The notes beneath the pieces are model-generated. The model had not been told where the DNA came from and did not search any database. It saw nothing but the letters and a program-made list of their open reading frames with translations. The position numbers and the translations under genes are program-made. A stretch of 64,000 nt of DNA from Sepiola atlantica (Eukaryota; Mollusca; Cephalopoda; Sepiida; Sepiolidae), in the NCBI GenBank assembly GCA_963556195.1, contig OY744517.1, forward strand, positions 145,463,882-145,527,881, written 5' to 3'. Of the stretch, positions 11,551-23,985 are shown piece by piece. The stretch's first letter is position 1; each line of letters opens with the position of its first letter.

Positions 11551-14400
11551 ATGGGGGAGAGTTAAAAATTAGGGGGATGGAGAGATTGAGAGCTCGGGGA
11601 ACATTTTAGGGGTCAGGCCAAATTTTTTTGTTTTTTTTTGTTTTGAAGTCAAAATATATCTAATGGTTGTGGGAGAGTGAAAAATAAGGGGGCTGGAGAG
11701 ATTTAGGGGTCGGGAAAATTTTAGGGGTCAGGACGAACTTTTTAGGGGTCAGGCCACATTTTTTTGTTTTTTTTGTTTTTTTTTGTTTTTTTTTGTTTTG
11801 AAGTCAAAATATTTCTCAGGGTTGGGGGAGAGTGAAAAATTAGGGGGCTGGAGAGATTTAGGGGTCGGGGAAAATTTTAGGGGTCAGGACGAACTTTTTA
11901 GGGGTCAGGCCAAATGTTTTTGTTTTTTTTTGTTTTGAAGTCAAAATATTTCTCATGGTTGGAGGAGAGTGAAAAATTAGGGGGCTGGAGAGATTTAGGG
12001 GTCGGGGAAAATTTAGGGGGTCAGGACGAACTTTTTAGGGGTCAGGCCAAATTTTTTTGTTTTTTTTTGTTTTGAAGTCAAAATATATTTCATGGTTGGG
12101 GAAGAGTGAAAAATTAGGGGGCTGGAGAGATTTAGGGGTCGGGGAAAATTTTAGGGGTCAGGACGAACTTTTTAGGGGTTAGGCCAAATTTTTTTGTTTT
12201 TTTTTGTTTTGAAGTCATAATATTTCTCAGGGTTGGTGGAGAGTGAAAAATTAGGGGGCTGGAGAGATTTAGGGGTCGGGGAAAATTTTAGGGGTCAGGA
12301 CGAACTTTTTAGGGTCAGGCCAAATTTTTTTGTTTTTTTTTGTTTTGAAGTCAAAATATTTCTCAGGGTTGGGGGAGAGTGAAAAATTAGGGGGCTGGAG
12401 AGATTTAGGGGTCGGGGAAATTTTTAGGGGTCAGGACGAACTTTTTAGGGGTCAGGCCAAATTTTTTTGTTTTTTTTTTGTTTTGAAGTCAAAATATTTC
12501 TCAGGGTTGGGGGAGAGTGAAAAATTAGGGGGCTGGAGAGATTTAGGGGTCGGGGAAAATTTTAGGGGTCAGGACGAACTTTGTAGGAGTCAGGCCAAAT
12601 TTTTTTGTTTTTCTTGTTTTTGTTTTTTTTTTTGTTTTGAAGTCAAAATATTTCTCAGGGTTGGGGGAGAGTGAAAAATTAGGGGGCTGGAGAGATTTAG
12701 GGGTCGGGGAAAATTTTAGGGGTCAGGACGAACTTTTTAGGGGTCAGGCCAAATTTTTTTGTTTTTTTTTGTTTTGAAGTCAAAATATATCTCATGGTTG
12801 GGGCAGAGTGAAAAATTAAGGGGCTGGAGAGATTTAGGGGTCGGGGAAAATTTTAGGGGTCAGGACGAACTTTTTAGGGGTCAGGCTAAATTTTTTTGTT
12901 TTTTTTTGTTTTGAAGTCAAAATATATTTAATGGTTGTGGGAGAGTGAAAAATTAGGGGGCTGAAGAGATTTAGGGGTCGGGGAAAATTTTAGGGGTCAG
13001 GACGAACTTTTTAGGGGTCAGGCCAAATTTTTTTGTTTTTTTTGTTTTGAAGTCAAAATATATCTAATGGTTGTGGGAGAGTGAAAAATTAGGGGGCTGA
13101 AGAGATTTAGGGGTCGGGGAAAATTTTAGGGGTCAGGACGAACTTTTTAGGGGTCAGGCCAAATTTTTTTGTTTTTTTTTGTTTTGAAGTCATAATATTT
13201 CTCAGGGTTGGTGGAGAGTGAAAAATTAGGGGGCTGGAGAGATTTAGGGGTCGGGGAAAATTTTAGGGGTCAGGCGGAACTTTTTAGGGGTCAGGCCAAA
13301 TTTTTTTGTTTTTTTTTGTTTTGAAGTCAAAATATTTCTCAGGGTTGGGGGAGAGTGAAAAATTAGGGGGCTGGAGAGATTTAGGGGTCGGGGAAAATTT
13401 CAGGGGTCAGGACGAACTTTTTAGGGGTCAGGCCAATTTTTTGTTTTTTTTTGTTTTGAAGTCAAAATATTTCTCAGGGTTGGGGGAGAGTGAAAAATTA
13501 GGGGGCTGGAGAGATTTAGGGGTCGGGGAAAATTTTAGGGGTCAGGACGAACTTTTTAGGGGTCAGGCCAAATTATTTTGTTTTTATTTGTGTTGAAGTC
13601 AAAATATTTCTCAGGGTTGGGGGAGAGTGAAAAATTAGGGGACTGGAGAGATTTAGGGGTCGGGGAAATTTTTAGGGGTCAGGACGAACTTTTTAGGGGT
13701 CAGGCTAAATTTTTTTGTTTTTTTTTGTTTTGAAGTCAAAATATTTCTCATGGTTGGGGGAGAGTGAAAAATTAGGGGGCTGGAGAGATTTAGGGGTCGG
13801 GGAAAATTTTAGGGGTCAGGACGAACTTTTTAGGGGTCAGGCCAAATTTTTTTGTTTTTTTTTGTTTTGAAGTCAAAATATTTTTCATGGTTGGTGGAGA
13901 GTGAAAAATTAGGGGGCTGGAGAGATTTAGGGGTCGGGGAAAATTTTAGGGGTCATGGCGAACTTTTTAGGGGTCAGGCTAAATTTTTTTGTTTTTTTTT
14001 GTTTTGAAGTCAAAATATATCTCATGGTTGGGGGAGAGTGAAAAATTAGGGGGCTGGAGAGATTTAGGGGTCGGGGAAAATTTTAGGGGTCAGGACGAAC
14101 TTTTTAGGAGTCAGGCCAAATTTTTTTGTTTTTTTTGGGTTTTTTTTGTTTTGATATCAAAATATTTCTCAGGGTTGGGGGAGAGTGAAAAATTAGGGGG
14201 CTGGAGACATTTAGGGTCGGGAAAATTTTAGGGGTCAGGCGGAACTTTTTAGGGGTCAGGCCACATTGTTTTGTTTTTTTTTGTTTTGAACTCAAAATAT
14301 TTCTCATGGTTGGGGGAGAGTGAAAAATTAGAGTCTGGAGAGAGTTAGGGGACGGGGAAAATTTTAGGGGTCAGGCCAAATTTTTTAGGGGTCTGCCCAA
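11551..14400 (+). repeat. 136-bp satellite, unit 3
   Basis: About 21 copies of the TTAGGGG-rich family. T-tract length varies most. The terminal copies share the gacatttagggtcgggaa variant with units 1 and 2. Confidence 0.92.
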
Positions 14401-15690
14401 ATTTAGGGGCGGCGATATGTACGTATTTAGCTTCCACACCGGGGCGGCGATAGGCACTTATTTAGCATTCAGCAGTGGTGATAGGTACTTATATAGCATG
14501 TGCACATGGGAGGTAATAAGTACGTATATAGTATGCACACCGGGGCAGTGATAGGTATGTATTTAGCATGCGCACTGAGGAAGCGATCGGTTCATATATA
14601 GCACGCGCACCGGGGCGGCGATAGGTACGTTGATAGCACGCGCACAGGGGCGGCGAAAGGTACATATTTAAAATTCACACCGGGCGGCGAAAGGTACATA
14701 TTTAAAATTCACACCGGGGCGGCGATAGGTACGTATTTAGCATTCACACCGGGGCGGCGATAGGTATGTATTTAGCATTCACACCGGGGCGGCGATAGGT
14801 ATGTATTTAGCATTCGCACCGGGGCGGCGATATGTACGTATTTAGCTTCCGCACTGGGGCGGCGATAGGTACGTATTTAGAATTCACACCGGGGCGGCGA
14901 TAGGTACGTATTTAGAATTCACACCGGGGCGGCGATCGGTATGTATTTAGCATTCGCACCGGGGCGGCGATATGTACGTATTTAGCTTCCACACCAGGGC
15001 GGCGATAGGTACGTATTCAGAATTCAGGGGTGGCGATAGCTACGTATATAGCATGTACACATGGGCAGCAATAAGTACGTACATAGCATGCGCTCTGCGG
15101 CAGCGATCAGTACATATATAGCACGCGCATCGGGGCGGCGAAAGGTATATATTTTGCATTCGCACCGTGGTGGTGATAGGTACGTATTTAGCATTCGCAT
15201 AGGGGCGGCTATAGGTACGTATTTAGCATTCGCACCAGGGCGGCTATAGGTACGTATTTAGCATTCGCACTGGGCCGGCGATAGGTACGTATTTAGCATT
15301 CACACCAAAGCGGCAATATGTACATATTAATTATTCGCACTAGGGCAGCGATAGGTACTTATGTAGCATGCACACCGGGGCGCAATTGGTATGTCTTTAG
15401 TATTCGCACTAGGGCAGCGATAGGTACTTATGTAGCATGCACACCGGGGCGCAATAGGTATGTATTTAGCATTCACACCGGGGCAACGATAGGTACTATT
15501 TAGCATTCGCAATAGGGCGGCAGTAGGTACTTAAATAGTATCTGCACCGGGGCGGCGATAGGTACGTATATAGTATGTGCACTGTGGCAACGATAGGTAC
15601 GTATATAGTATGCGCACCGGGGTGATGATAGATACGTATATAGTATGAACACCGGGGTGGAGATAAGTACATATATAGAAGGCGCAGATA
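14401..15690 (+). repeat. 35-bp satellite, unit 3
   Basis: About 37 copies. Several irregular variants (ggggtggcgatagctacgta; cggcaatatgtacatatt) occur in the same order as in the other arrays, arguing for block duplication rather than independent expansion. Confidence 0.92.
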
Positions 15691-15954
15691 GAGGTGTTAC
15701 TTTTTATAGAAATATGTCATACTATTACCCTGGGCAATAGTAGAAATGGTGGGAAAGAAACAGCTTTTGCAAAAGGCAAAATTAGAAAGTAGCGGCGAAA
15801 TGGGGCGACCAGGGAGGAGAAAGGTAGCAGATAAAGAGACGGCTATAGAGAGAGGGGGCGGACATAGAAGTTTGAATATAAAGATGTTACACACACGATC
15901 TTTCTTCAAATATATGTTTTTATGACCCCGAGCAACGCCGGGTAGCCCCGCTAG
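15691..15954 (+). mobile_element. Helitron-type 3' tail, copy 3 (array right boundary)
   Basis: Hairpin CCCG (15927-15930) with CGGG (15939-15942), CTAG at 15951-15954, then T and unrelated sequence. Confidence 0.75.
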
Positions 15955-16128
15955 TTAAAAATAAACGTCAAAATCATATATCCATCGGATTTAAGTACAT
16001 AGTAACCTAAATTAAATGCGACTGACACATGGAATTGTTCATAAAATTCAAAATCCTGTCTGCAATCCAGCCGTATAAACTTCAGACTTGCCCATCAAGT
16101 TTTAGTTATTAGTCTTTGCTTTATCACT

Positions 16129-16231
16129 CTTCTTCTTCTTCTTCTTCTTCTTCTTCTTCTTCTTCTTCTTCTTCTTCTTCTTCTTCTTTTTCTTCTTCTT
16201 CTTCTTCTTCTTCTTCTTCTTCTTCTTCTTT
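16129..16231. repeat. (TTC)n microsatellite
   Basis: About 34 triplets with one interruption near 16187. It produces spurious poly-Ser and poly-Glu/Arg ORFs on the two strands. Confidence 0.97.
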
Positions 16232-16235
16232 GCGC

Positions 16236-16680
16236 GTCTTTAAAGCATGTGGTGATATAACAGTTTCCCACTTTTTTACACAGTCCTTTCCATTTTTGTT
16301 GTACTCTGCAAGACTTTCCAAGCTGAAACGTTTGGGCAATAGAGGGCACACGAAGCAGTGTTGCATCGTATGGTCCCCCTCTCCGCATTCGCAGATAGTT
16401 AGGATCAGTTTTGTAGCTCCAACTACTCATAGCAACTTTTGATCGTCTTATACCCGTTCCCAGGCGGTTGAGTGTTTTCCACTAGGGCCAGGGTTCTTCT
16501 GGACCTGGCGGAAGGGACCTAGAAGAGGTGATTCCTATGTCAGTAGGAGGGAGCATTCTCTAGTCCACAATAAACAGCTGTAGTCTGGGCTCTTCCTGAG
16601 ATGTTGTTAGGGGTTCGATATAGCTGAGGAAGTTTCTCCTTGACTTCAGTCGTTAGACGATTGGTTCGCGTCCATGAAGG
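16236..16680 (-). pseudogene. LINE C-terminal fragment (decayed)
   Basis: Reading the minus strand, broken frames give a segment like TLNRLGTGIRRSK (about 16480-16441) followed by CECGEGDHTMQHCFVCPLL (about 16396-16340). The pair Arg-rich LNRLRTG plus C-x-C-G...TMQH...CP is typical of the C-terminal end of many invertebrate non-LTR retrotransposon polyproteins. Frames shift at least twice. The fragment ends at the (TTC)n tract, which could derive from its 3' tail. The clade cannot be assigned from this piece. Confidence 0.55.
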
Positions 16681-16689
16681 AAATGGCGT

Positions 16690-18470
16690 TTATCGCTTTT
16701 CAATGATAAGCATATCTGGATACGGTGAACAAAATTGTCAAAAACTCTGAGACACTGCCATGAGACACTGCCATGATTTGGACCGTAGTTGTTCTCTTTA
16801 GTTCAGGAATAATCTCAGGATGTTTTGAGAGCCATAATCTTTAAAATACCCCCACGGATAAACATGATCCCGTTTCCTACTTATTAAACAATCACGAAAG
16901 TGTCCCGCAGCCATATTAACGAACCATTTAAAGTGTGGGCAGTTGTCCTATTCCATTGACACCACTGTTTATCTCTCACACCTCTTCGTCTGTCCATGGC
17001 TTCTCAAAACGTGCTAACAACAACTAGTTAGCGCTTAGTATAAATCAAGACTGACATTGAACGTCAATAAAACAAAGACTGTTGCGCATTTATGACTGAA
17101 ACTTGGTGGGAAAGTTAGGCATAGACTGAAGTTTATTAGTACCAAATATGGTTGATTTCAGAAAGGATTGTGAATTTTATTAACGATTCTATGGATGGCA
17201 CTTCTTTTTTTGGGGGGTAGGGGGGGTTACCCTATACGTAAGTAACACGTACACAAATAATAAAGACAGACTATTATAATACGAAGATAAACATAATTGA
17301 AAATCAACAATACACCCGAGGAAGGCCAGAGGGCAAATCATCCGAAAGGTAGTAGAAATATAAATACATTGATGAGGATATCAGTCCGACGAAAAATAAT
17401 ATAAATTGTGATGACTTGTAGGATTTATGCGTAGAGTTTGTCTATTCACGATTCAAGAATAACCACCGCTCAATTCTCGAGCCCGTCTGCGTAGATAGAA
17501 GCGACAGTCGCCGACCAGCCGGCATGACGCTCGTTGCTTTTCGAGTCGGACATCCACTGATATGGGAAGCCACTTGCTCTGACTCTTTCCCGCCGCCAAA
17601 CATTGCGAACTCTGCTGTCAACCCCGGGACCGCAAATCAGTTCGCCGAAACAAGAAAAAATCAAACAAACAAGTATAGCTCCACCACTGACAGTTTTATT
17701 TTTCAGCCTATCACAGTCAAAACGTCAGGTTCCCTCGACGTCGATACTGTCAGATTCATACGAGACATCGACAGATGATAGCCACATGCAGAAACGAGCC
17801 CCGAGAGACGGTTTGCATGTTCCAGCGCATTTCCTAATCGGGGCAACGCCATGTCTATTATAATGTCTTCCCACAACGTCTAAATCTAGATATAGAAAAA
17901 CAAAATTAAAAACAAGCAAAACAAACAAAAAACATTAATTTGTTCTTTGGTGTATTTTACCTCCGTGCCCCCCCCCTATTATCACAATTAGCCATGCGCA
18001 GTACATACACACCTGTGTAGGGTTAATAGTCGCGTTTCATAGCATTCGAATCTGATGGAGAGAAGGGCACAGAGACACATTATTATCGCTGACAAGCACC
18101 CACATTCGGCTATGTAATTATGCACTCCGTCGTGCCCATTCAGACGCTACTTCCCACTTTCGTTCAAACCAAAATAACACAGCTCCAGTTTCCACACCAA
18201 ATAACATGACAAAATACAAGGACATTAAAAAAAGAATAAACTAATTGGATCTACTTCTTCTAGACGTATAATTTGGGATAATACATTTGCGATATTAATA
18301 AATAAGAGGTTTTTACAATTTTTAAAAGCTTAATATAAAAAAATGATTGGCCATTTCAGTCAATTTGCGATGGTAGGAGAATGTCTGATATAATTTCGCA
18401 GTGAGAAGCAAGTATTTCAGCTGCTATATTAAGTCATTTATGAACTATCCGCCAAGAGAGCTCAACGCAC
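16690..18470. other. No recognisable gene or repeat
   Basis: AT-rich DNA with short ORFs on both strands. One plus-strand peptide ending near 17860 reads HVPAHFLIG, faintly like the xPxHFLxG motif of Ty3/BEL integrase C-termini, but nothing else supports it. Confidence 0.4.
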
Positions 18471-18480
18471 ATATCTATGT

Positions 18481-18735
18481 ATCATCTATATATTTTACGC
18501 AGTATATTTTATATCCGTATATATTACGCAATATATTTGACATCCGTATATCTTACATTCGTATATTTTAAAATATACGGTTACAAAATATATTGATATT
18601 TTGTAACCGTATATATTACGCCGTATACTTTACGCCGTATATTTACACCCTATGTTTTATAACCGTATATTTGACATCCCTATATATTACGCCATATATT
18701 TTACATCCGTATATTTCATGTATATTTTTACGGTT
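18481..18735. repeat. AT-rich minisatellite with ccgtatat motif
   Basis: Irregular repeats of a roughly 18-26 bp unit containing ccgtatatattacgc / gacatccgtatat. More than ten imperfect copies. Confidence 0.7.
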
Positions 18736-18739
18736 CTTC

Positions 18740-19925
18740 GAAACTACCAGGTGAGCGGCCTGAAGGTAGTTAACAATGCGATGATGCAACAAAGCTTACA
18801 AGGCACGCACAACAAGTGTAGCACTTCGATCCCCACAGATTATCCGGACGCTCATCACGTAGATAGCTTGAAGCTTGTTGGTTTGATGACACGTCGCAGC
18901 AATTGATTTCCCCTTCTTCTCTCTCGTTGCAGACGCCCTTTTCTTTTTTGTTAACAGCGCTCGTAAACGTTATCAATAAAGAACAGCACAGACTAATTTG
19001 GGGTTTAACATTTTTTATAGGTTTCTATATTCTTTTCTTTACACTATATATGTATACATACACATAATACCCCCAACCCATTCCCGATGAGAGAGGGAGC
19101 AGCTATTCAAACGGCTGACCGCTTTCTCTATCTATCACGATCCAGTTAAAGGAAAAAGATCTGATCAGCCCATTCGCCACGTCTCACTAGCGACTTCCTA
19201 TCTGGACACGTCGCTCTAGCTCCACTTCTAATGAAAAATTCCATTTTCCACTTTCATGAAATTTATCGATTCTAACTTTATTTTTACACACCCGCATTTA
19301 CATTTTCTACATAAGTACACCAACCGTTTTTTGTTTAATTTGCACTCCGGCTTTATTTGCGTGTAGTACTAGTTCAGATGTGGTGTGAATTAAAAGTACT
19401 GAGTTTCTAGACCATGCCACCCAATACAAATGTTCCAATATTGTATCTTAAACATAGCACCTCATCTAAGGCCACAAACTTATCCATTGGTGCTAAAGGA
19501 TTTTCATCCACTTACTGGTAAAACTTCGAACCCCAGTCCTGTAGTTAGGTTGCACAGCCTCTATAACCTCGTCATTTGTGACGAAGCGCTGTCCCGCAAG
19601 TCTCTTTCTTCATGTTTAGAAATAGATGGAAGTCAGAGGGTGGTAAATCTGGTGAGTAGGGTGGATGAGTTGTAAGCCACATTCATGAACTGTTGACATC
19701 GCCACTACCGAGGTGTTCCGATACTCCGGTTTCTCTATTTGTGAGAAATGCAGCATTTCCATTATTTCAACTATCTGAAAAAAAAAAGACAACAGAAAGT
19801 TTTAGAACCTACAAATTTGGTAGTTAAGCATATAAATAGATAGTGGCAGAATACGAGGGCAATGTTTTTTATTTCTTTATCCCACAGATGTCTGCGGCTC
19901 AGTTTGTTTCATTCACCAATCGTGT
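18740..19925. other. No recognisable feature
   Basis: Unique-looking AT-rich sequence with only short non-conserved ORFs. Confidence 0.4.
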
Positions 19926-19930
19926 GTAAG

Positions 19931-19942
19931 TATATATATATA

Positions 19943-20027
<85 letters not shown>
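19931..20027. repeat. (TA)n tract, about 97 bp
   Basis: Nearly pure TA, directly abutting the left terminus of the 20028-23525 element. Confidence 0.97.
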
Positions 20028-20028
<1 letters not shown>

Positions 20029-20198
20029 CTGATGGGACGATTCAAATTTTTTTCTTGATTCTGATACAACTACTGATTCTGTTCTAAATGTCCGATTCCG
20101 ATACAATGACTGATTCCGATTCTTTTTCAAATTTCTAAATATTTAGTTATATAGTTGTTGCTTTTAGATATTTGAGATTACTGTAAAACCCGTGTAAT

Positions 20199-20565
20199 AT
20201 CTTTACTTGGTCTTTTGGCTAAGATCAAAGTGTAGTATCTGTTCCCCATAGACTGGTATTGTCTTGGCCTCCGGGGCTTGATTTACGCCTGTCTATGGGA
20301 TTGTCCTGTGCAGTTCTAGGAGGTCCACCCTCCCAGGCTTCGCCTCCCCTCTTTGGGGAGGAGTAAGTTTATTGCTTACTGTCTGAGGCGCCCCTACCGG
20401 GGAATGCCGACGGGGCTGCCCAGGCAATTTTTAAATGGCCAGAGTGCTCACCTCTCGAGCGCTGGCTTTTAACCCCACTTTCTCGACCCAATCTGTGGTC
20501 ACATCTTACTTGTGGGAGTAAGATAAAACTGGCCTTGTGCCTAACTCCTGGGGAGGAGTAAATAC
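20199..20565 (+). repeat. U2 snRNA-headed retroposon copy 1 (SINE-like)
   Basis: Positions 20207-20244 carry tcttttggctaagatcaaag and tgtagtatctgttc, closely matching the first 45 nt or so of U2 snRNA, including the GTAGTA branch-point-pairing segment. A later ctggtattg...cctccggggc (about 20252-20277) resembles the U2 3' stem-loop IV. The central U2 region (Sm site and following stems) is missing and an unrelated body follows, ending in gaggagtaaata. The same head and a similar end recur at 35385-35590, so this is a dispersed family rather than a functional snRNA gene. Confidence 0.6.
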
Positions 20566-20705
20566 CTAAATGCTTATATTTTCGCAAAAGTAAAAATACA
20601 CTTGGGAGGGGGCGTATATTACGACTAGACGTTTCTAACAATTTTGTCTCAAATATTTTTTCAGTAACTGATTGAAAATTGTGAGACAAACTAAAGATTT
20701 CTTCA

Positions 20706-21860
20706 TTAGCTCGTTGTAAGTTGACAAAATGTTATTTGATTTTTTTCATAAACAATTGTGCATAGTCGACTAGGAACTTTTTTTAGTAGAAACATATTTA
20801 AAAATAGACTAGTAAGCAACTTATTTTTACAATGAAAATACTTCAAAGAGAAAAGTAAGAAGAAAAAAGGGACAGAAAAGTGTCTCCTTTTTTCTTTCTT
20901 TCCTCTTCGAAGATTACAAAATATACCGCTTTGATGTTCATTTCTAAGAAACAACTTGTGGAGGTGATTTGGGGTGCACATTAAGGACACATCTAAACCA
21001 CACATCCGGTGTAAATCCCTTCTAAGAAAATAGTGAAATTAAATTCAATTGATTCATTTCATTTACTGGATTAATATGATCGCGTAAGTTCGTAACTAAG
21101 TGGAAGGATGCTAAATACACCTAAAATGAAAACCACTTACTTCCGCCTAGCAATTCTGAAGTATTTAGCGTGTGAATTTTACATGGGTAGACACATTTTA
21201 TGCTGAAAATCACCTACGCACATTACACAGGTGCGCACATTACATGTTTATTTTACAGTACACTCGATTCAGCAACACCTTTTAAGGTTATAATAAACTT
21301 TTTAAAAATTATCTGTTTAATTTTTAGAGGGGTCTCGTGGTGGGTCCAGTTCACTATGTTAATTTAACGTAAATTGATCACCTACACGAGAGAATGCCAC
21401 CTCCTACCACCCGGAGTCAATTTACGTCAAACTTACATAGCGAAATGACCTCTTCTCCTCATCTAAATATCAAACAAGTAAGTTTTTTCAATTTCTTTTT
21501 ATAATCTTAACATTTGTGGTATCCGGACAATTCGGTAATTTTGACAATGTAGGATAATTCCGAATTCGGTAAGTATGAATTAAAGGATCGCAATTGAATC
21601 ATGTAAATGATTTACAGTGAAACTGTTAATACAATTTTAATTTTATTCTAATTTTATGTTATCAATAAATAAAGAAGTAATATACGTGTAAAAAACAAAA
21701 AAGCTGTACTAACACTTTCTTTGAAATGCCGGGTAAAGTGGTTAAAACAGAAAGGTGTTCGAGCATCATTCTCTCTGTTTTTAAAGGTAAACTACACCAT
21801 AGCTGCTCGAACTGTGGCATTCGTAAAGAGAAGGTTATTCCATTTTAATCTCGCTTTTCT
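20706..21860. other. AT-rich interior with weak hairpin
   Basis: No gene. At 21333-21453 an imperfect inverted repeat pairs cactatgttaatttaacgta with a counterpart near 21420-21445 at about 80 percent. Confidence 0.4.
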
Positions 21861-21867
21861 GCTGCCG

Positions 21868-22550
21868 TCACATCTAAGCAGATAAACAAGGCGCTTCGAT
21901 CACACGCTACATGTAAACACACGACGGTAGTCATTTCTGTTTGAAATTATTTCATCTTTTATCTAGTAATTGTTTCGTATTAAAAAAAAGGATAATGATG
22001 GGTTTGTTCATGTTGTTTGTTAGTGATTTGAAGGCAACACTATATGAAACTCATTTAGACTAAAATTCGAGGTGGATGTCCAAATCTGTCTCGGAAAATT
22101 TTAAATAAAAAACAAATACTTGCTTGTTTTTCCTAAAATTTGAAATATTGTTTTTACACAATAACAAATCTGTATAAAATACGGTTTGTCTCGTTTTTTT
22201 TGTTGACGTCAACGCAATTGGCGCAGAGAAGATAAACAAGACACTTTTAAGGGAACGGTGCCGGTGGTCATTTCCTTCAGAAATTATTTTATCTTTAATC
22301 TAGTAATTGTTTGGTATTTAAAAATGGGTACTGATGGTTGTGTTCATGTCGTTTTCAAAGTGGAAGTCTTATAATAATTTGAAGGTAAAATTATAAAAAT
22401 AACTCATTTAGACTAAAATTAAAATTGAATGCCCAAATCTGTCTTGGTAGGAAAATCTTAAATTAAAAACAAATACTTGCTTGTTTTTCCTAAAATTTGA
22501 AATATTGTTTTTACACAATAACAAGTCTGTATAAAATACGTTTTGTTTGA
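21868..22550 (+). repeat. Direct duplication of about 300 bp
   Basis: Copy 1 (about 21868-22190) and copy 2 (about 22205-22548) share gataaacaag, ctcatttagactaaaatt and aatacttgcttgtttttcct in the same order, with the last 100 bp nearly identical. Confidence 0.85.
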
Positions 22551-22699
22551 CCTAATACAAAATTGTAATTTCTTTTTAAACGTTTATAAAATCGAACTTT
22601 TATGCCTACCCATCGACACCTGTTCTGATAGCACACTTCATCTTTTCTATCCTTCGTCAATGAAAGAGAAATCCTTCCTTCTGGGGCAATTTTAATTTT

Positions 22700-22880
22700 T
22701 TTTGAGTGAGGGAGTGGGAATTTTTGCAACCCGAACTTAAGATAAGTGGTAGAGTTAAGTGGGGGGATACACCCGGACTTAGGATTAGTGGTATGGTTAT
22801 GGGAAGGTTGTTGTTTTTTTTTTGGGGGGGGGGGCGCTGTTGCCACCCGGATTTAGGGTTAGTGATAGAGTTAAGCCAAA
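22700..22880 (+). repeat. Three imperfect copies of an acccggactta motif
   Basis: Three segments with acccg(a/g)a(c/t)tta...agtggtagagttaag separated by G-runs; unit about 55-70 bp. Confidence 0.6.
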
Positions 22881-23522
22881 GTTATTTTTTAATCGTCCCC
22901 CAAAACACACACAATATTTATCTCCCTGAAAAAAACAAACAAACAATTTTGGTTATATAACCTTAAAACGCTATTTGGTTAGACACTGCCCCGCTAAGTG
23001 AAACTATTCCTAATTTTAAATTCTAAATACTTTGTTGTTTTTTTCACCCATGTTCTTCAAGGTTTTCACACGTAATCGCCTTTTTTTTGAGGGGGGTGAT
23101 TTAGCTGAGACTCATTTACTTTTAAATGTAGATATCATTTTCTTTTTAATTTTAAAAACTTCTTAATGTTTTCTCTTTATGTATTGTATACAAAGTTTTC
23201 ATAAACTCATCGTGAGATTTTGATATATATTTTTCAATTGTGTCATTTTTTCCTATTTATCAACTCGTGCTTGCCATTTTTACCTGAGCCGTTTTTACTG
23301 TGCCATTTTTTCCGGTGTAATTTTTACCTAAATTCGTTACTATAGTTTTACTTACAATTTATTATCATTTTATCATAAGTACCAGCAATGGAAAATTAAG
23401 TTAAACAAAATTAAAATAATCGTTTTTGGAATCGAAAATTTGACTAAATTTTTCCGATTTCGATAACGATTCCGAAACCCCATAAAGTTCCGATTTTCCG
23501 ATTCCATTTAATAGTCCCAACA

Positions 23523-23622
<100 letters not shown>

Positions 23623-23862
23623 CTTAGAATAGATGAAAAAAAGCGGATAGACCAAAACAATACAATCGAATCATCTCGTATGGTGGGATTTTATACTTCT
23701 TCTGTACTATTTAAAGATTTCATCAGAATGAAATAATTTCCAAAAATATACGTTTGAAAGAGAGAGAGGGCAGATGACAAAAAAAAAGAAAGAATAAAAA
23801 GATGCGATGTAATGTTGTTTTCAAATGTACAAAAATAAAATGCATGGTTGAAAGAGGCTGAG

Positions 23863-23900
23863 GAAAGAAGAAGAAGAAGAAGAAGAAGAAGAAGAAGAAG
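23863..23900. repeat. (GAA)n microsatellite
   Basis: About 12 triplets within purine-rich DNA. Confidence 0.9.
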
Positions 23901-23985
23901 AGTGATAGAGAGAGAAAGAGAGGGTGTGATAAAAAGAAAAAGAGGATATCATGCATTGGTGAAAAGTGACACGAATGTCAGTATC

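Larger units (their letters stand above)
9987..15954 (+). mobile_element. Helitron-like composite unit 3 (right end of the tandem)
   Basis: Begins TC right after the CTAG of unit 2 and ends CTAG at 15951-15954, followed by T and unrelated AT-rich DNA, as expected for insertion between A and T. Order inside: head with a (TTTG)n stretch, 58-bp array, 79-bp fragment, about 50-bp GC-rich array, second 58-bp array, 79-bp fragment, about 21 copies of the 136-bp unit, about 37 copies of the 35-bp unit, tail. Length is 5968 bp and no transposition protein is encoded. Confidence 0.62.

Noticed and set aside
12966..12996. CTGAAGA ... GAAAA in the 136-bp satellite
   Set aside because: A point variant of the common ctggaga; neighbours lack it and stems do not form.
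1262..14231. Repeated 60-114 aa ORFs reading MFFFVLKSKYFSGLGESEKL
   Set aside because: They lie wholly inside the 136-bp satellite. The unit length is generally not divisible by three, so frames break between copies; no sign of selection.
4196..15512. ORFs in both strands of the 35-bp arrays
   Set aside because: Frame rotates every unit; peptides are translations of one satellite in three frames.
1..15954. Assembly artefact explaining the tandem
   Set aside because: Cannot be excluded from sequence alone, but the three units differ in length, head sequence and satellite content, which a simple duplication error would not give.
16095..16442. Poly-Ser / poly-Arg / poly-Glu ORFs
   Set aside because: Produced by the (TTC)n microsatellite; the non-repetitive part is partly a LINE remnant on the minus strand in other frames.
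17340..17400. TTGATGA...GACGAAA near 17370
   Set aside because: The required C of the core is T and stems are not convincing.
17470..17928. Possible LTR-retrotransposon integrase tail (HVPAHFLIG)
   Set aside because: Single short motif without any supporting integrase, RT or LTR sequence.
20199..20376. Functional U2 snRNA gene
   Set aside because: Central conserved region and Sm site are missing, and a second similarly altered copy exists at 35385.
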